A DNA stretch of 64,000 bases, taken from NCBI RefSeq assembly GCF_003590335.1, contig NZ_MIET01000007.1, forward strand, positions 124,001-188,000. Direction: 5' to 3'. The position numbers and the translations under genes are program-made. Shown here in pieces: positions 63,878 to 64,000 of this stretch; the stretch's first letter is position 1; each line of letters opens with the position of its first letter. Source of the stretch: Pseudoalteromonas sp. MSK9-3 (GTDB lineage: Bacteria > Pseudomonadota > Gammaproteobacteria > Enterobacterales > Alteromonadaceae). The notes beneath the pieces are model-generated. The model saw only the letters and a list, made by a program, of their open reading frames with translations. It was not told where the DNA came from and ran no database searches.

Positions 63878-64000
63878 AATATTAATTACTTAAGAAAAAA
63901 CAACAGGATAATTTAGGCAATGGGGTAACAGCTCATTAATAAAACAATATATACACTTTTGTTAAATAGTTGAGTTTTTAGAATACTCTAATATAAAAGT

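Larger units (their letters stand above)
63506..64000. promoter_or_regulatory. Upstream control region of the lysis/tail unit
   Basis: No credible gene in about 500 bp. Two structures stand out. One is a nested dyad, AAGTAAGT ... CCACG-9 nt-CGTGG ... ACTTACTT (about 63531-63580), only 25 bp above the regulator's start. The other is the perfect 16-bp palindrome at 63862-63877. AT-rich stretches at 63581-63600 and 63880-64000 could hold promoters, but I cannot assign one. Confidence 0.5.

Overview
The window looks like a chromosomal segment of a marine gammaproteobacterium of the Pseudoalteromonas/Alteromonadales type. This rests on its moderately AT-rich DNA, short intergenic repeats of the GCGCGAC-TAAA-GTCGCGC kind, a large NRPS locus and P2-like contractile-tail genes. 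The genus is an inference; there is no rRNA or housekeeping gene to fix it.

The layout has three parts. (1) Right flank, minus strand, 63505 down to 47809: an XRE regulator and a small phage-type (possibly antiterminator) protein, a GH24 lysozyme, a 3TM holin and a small membrane/coiled-coil protein. Then come baseplate J, tail protein I, a tail-collar protein, three tandem fibre + small-partner pairs separated by intrinsic terminators, a second J - I - collar - large fibre - DUF4376 set, and a small membrane-protein ORF. (2) Centre: two adjoining minus-strand NRPS genes (40571 to 11994; eight modules, about 9,500 residues) and, divergently on the plus strand, a six-gene operon (41140-47705). 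That operon encodes a DUF697 membrane protein, a PvdE/SyrD-type cyclic-peptide ABC exporter, an SPFH/band-7 protein, a membrane-anchored protein with a LIVBP-like periplasmic-binding fold, a 53-residue two-TM protein and a DUF481 outer-membrane barrel, and it is closed by a strong terminator. (3) Left flank, minus strand, 11801 to 946: a lone fibre module, a repeat block, J - I - a 1501-residue collar+fibre fusion - two unknown proteins - J - I, and a second repeat block (1-945).

The NRPS reads as A-T / C-A-T / C-A-NMT-T / C-A-T-E / C-A-T // TubC-type docking domain - C-A-T / C-A-T / C-A-T-E-TE. From specificity residues read by eye it should make an octapeptide X1-Thr-N-MePhe-D-Asn-X5-Ser-Gly-D-X8, released by a C-terminal thioesterase and possibly cyclised. 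The divergent operon supplies an inner-membrane exporter plus inner-membrane, periplasmic and outer-membrane partners, so it is a candidate dedicated export and/or self-protection machine for that peptide.

The tail genes are unusual. There are four J-I pairs and at least five different fibres plus lysis genes, but no sheath, tube, tape-measure, spike, capsid or terminase gene in view. This looks like a tailocin or phage-tail locus specialised in interchangeable distal-tail cassettes, with the NRPS/export island sitting between a large fibre gene and a fragment of a related fibre. Whether the remaining tail genes lie outside the window cannot be told from here.
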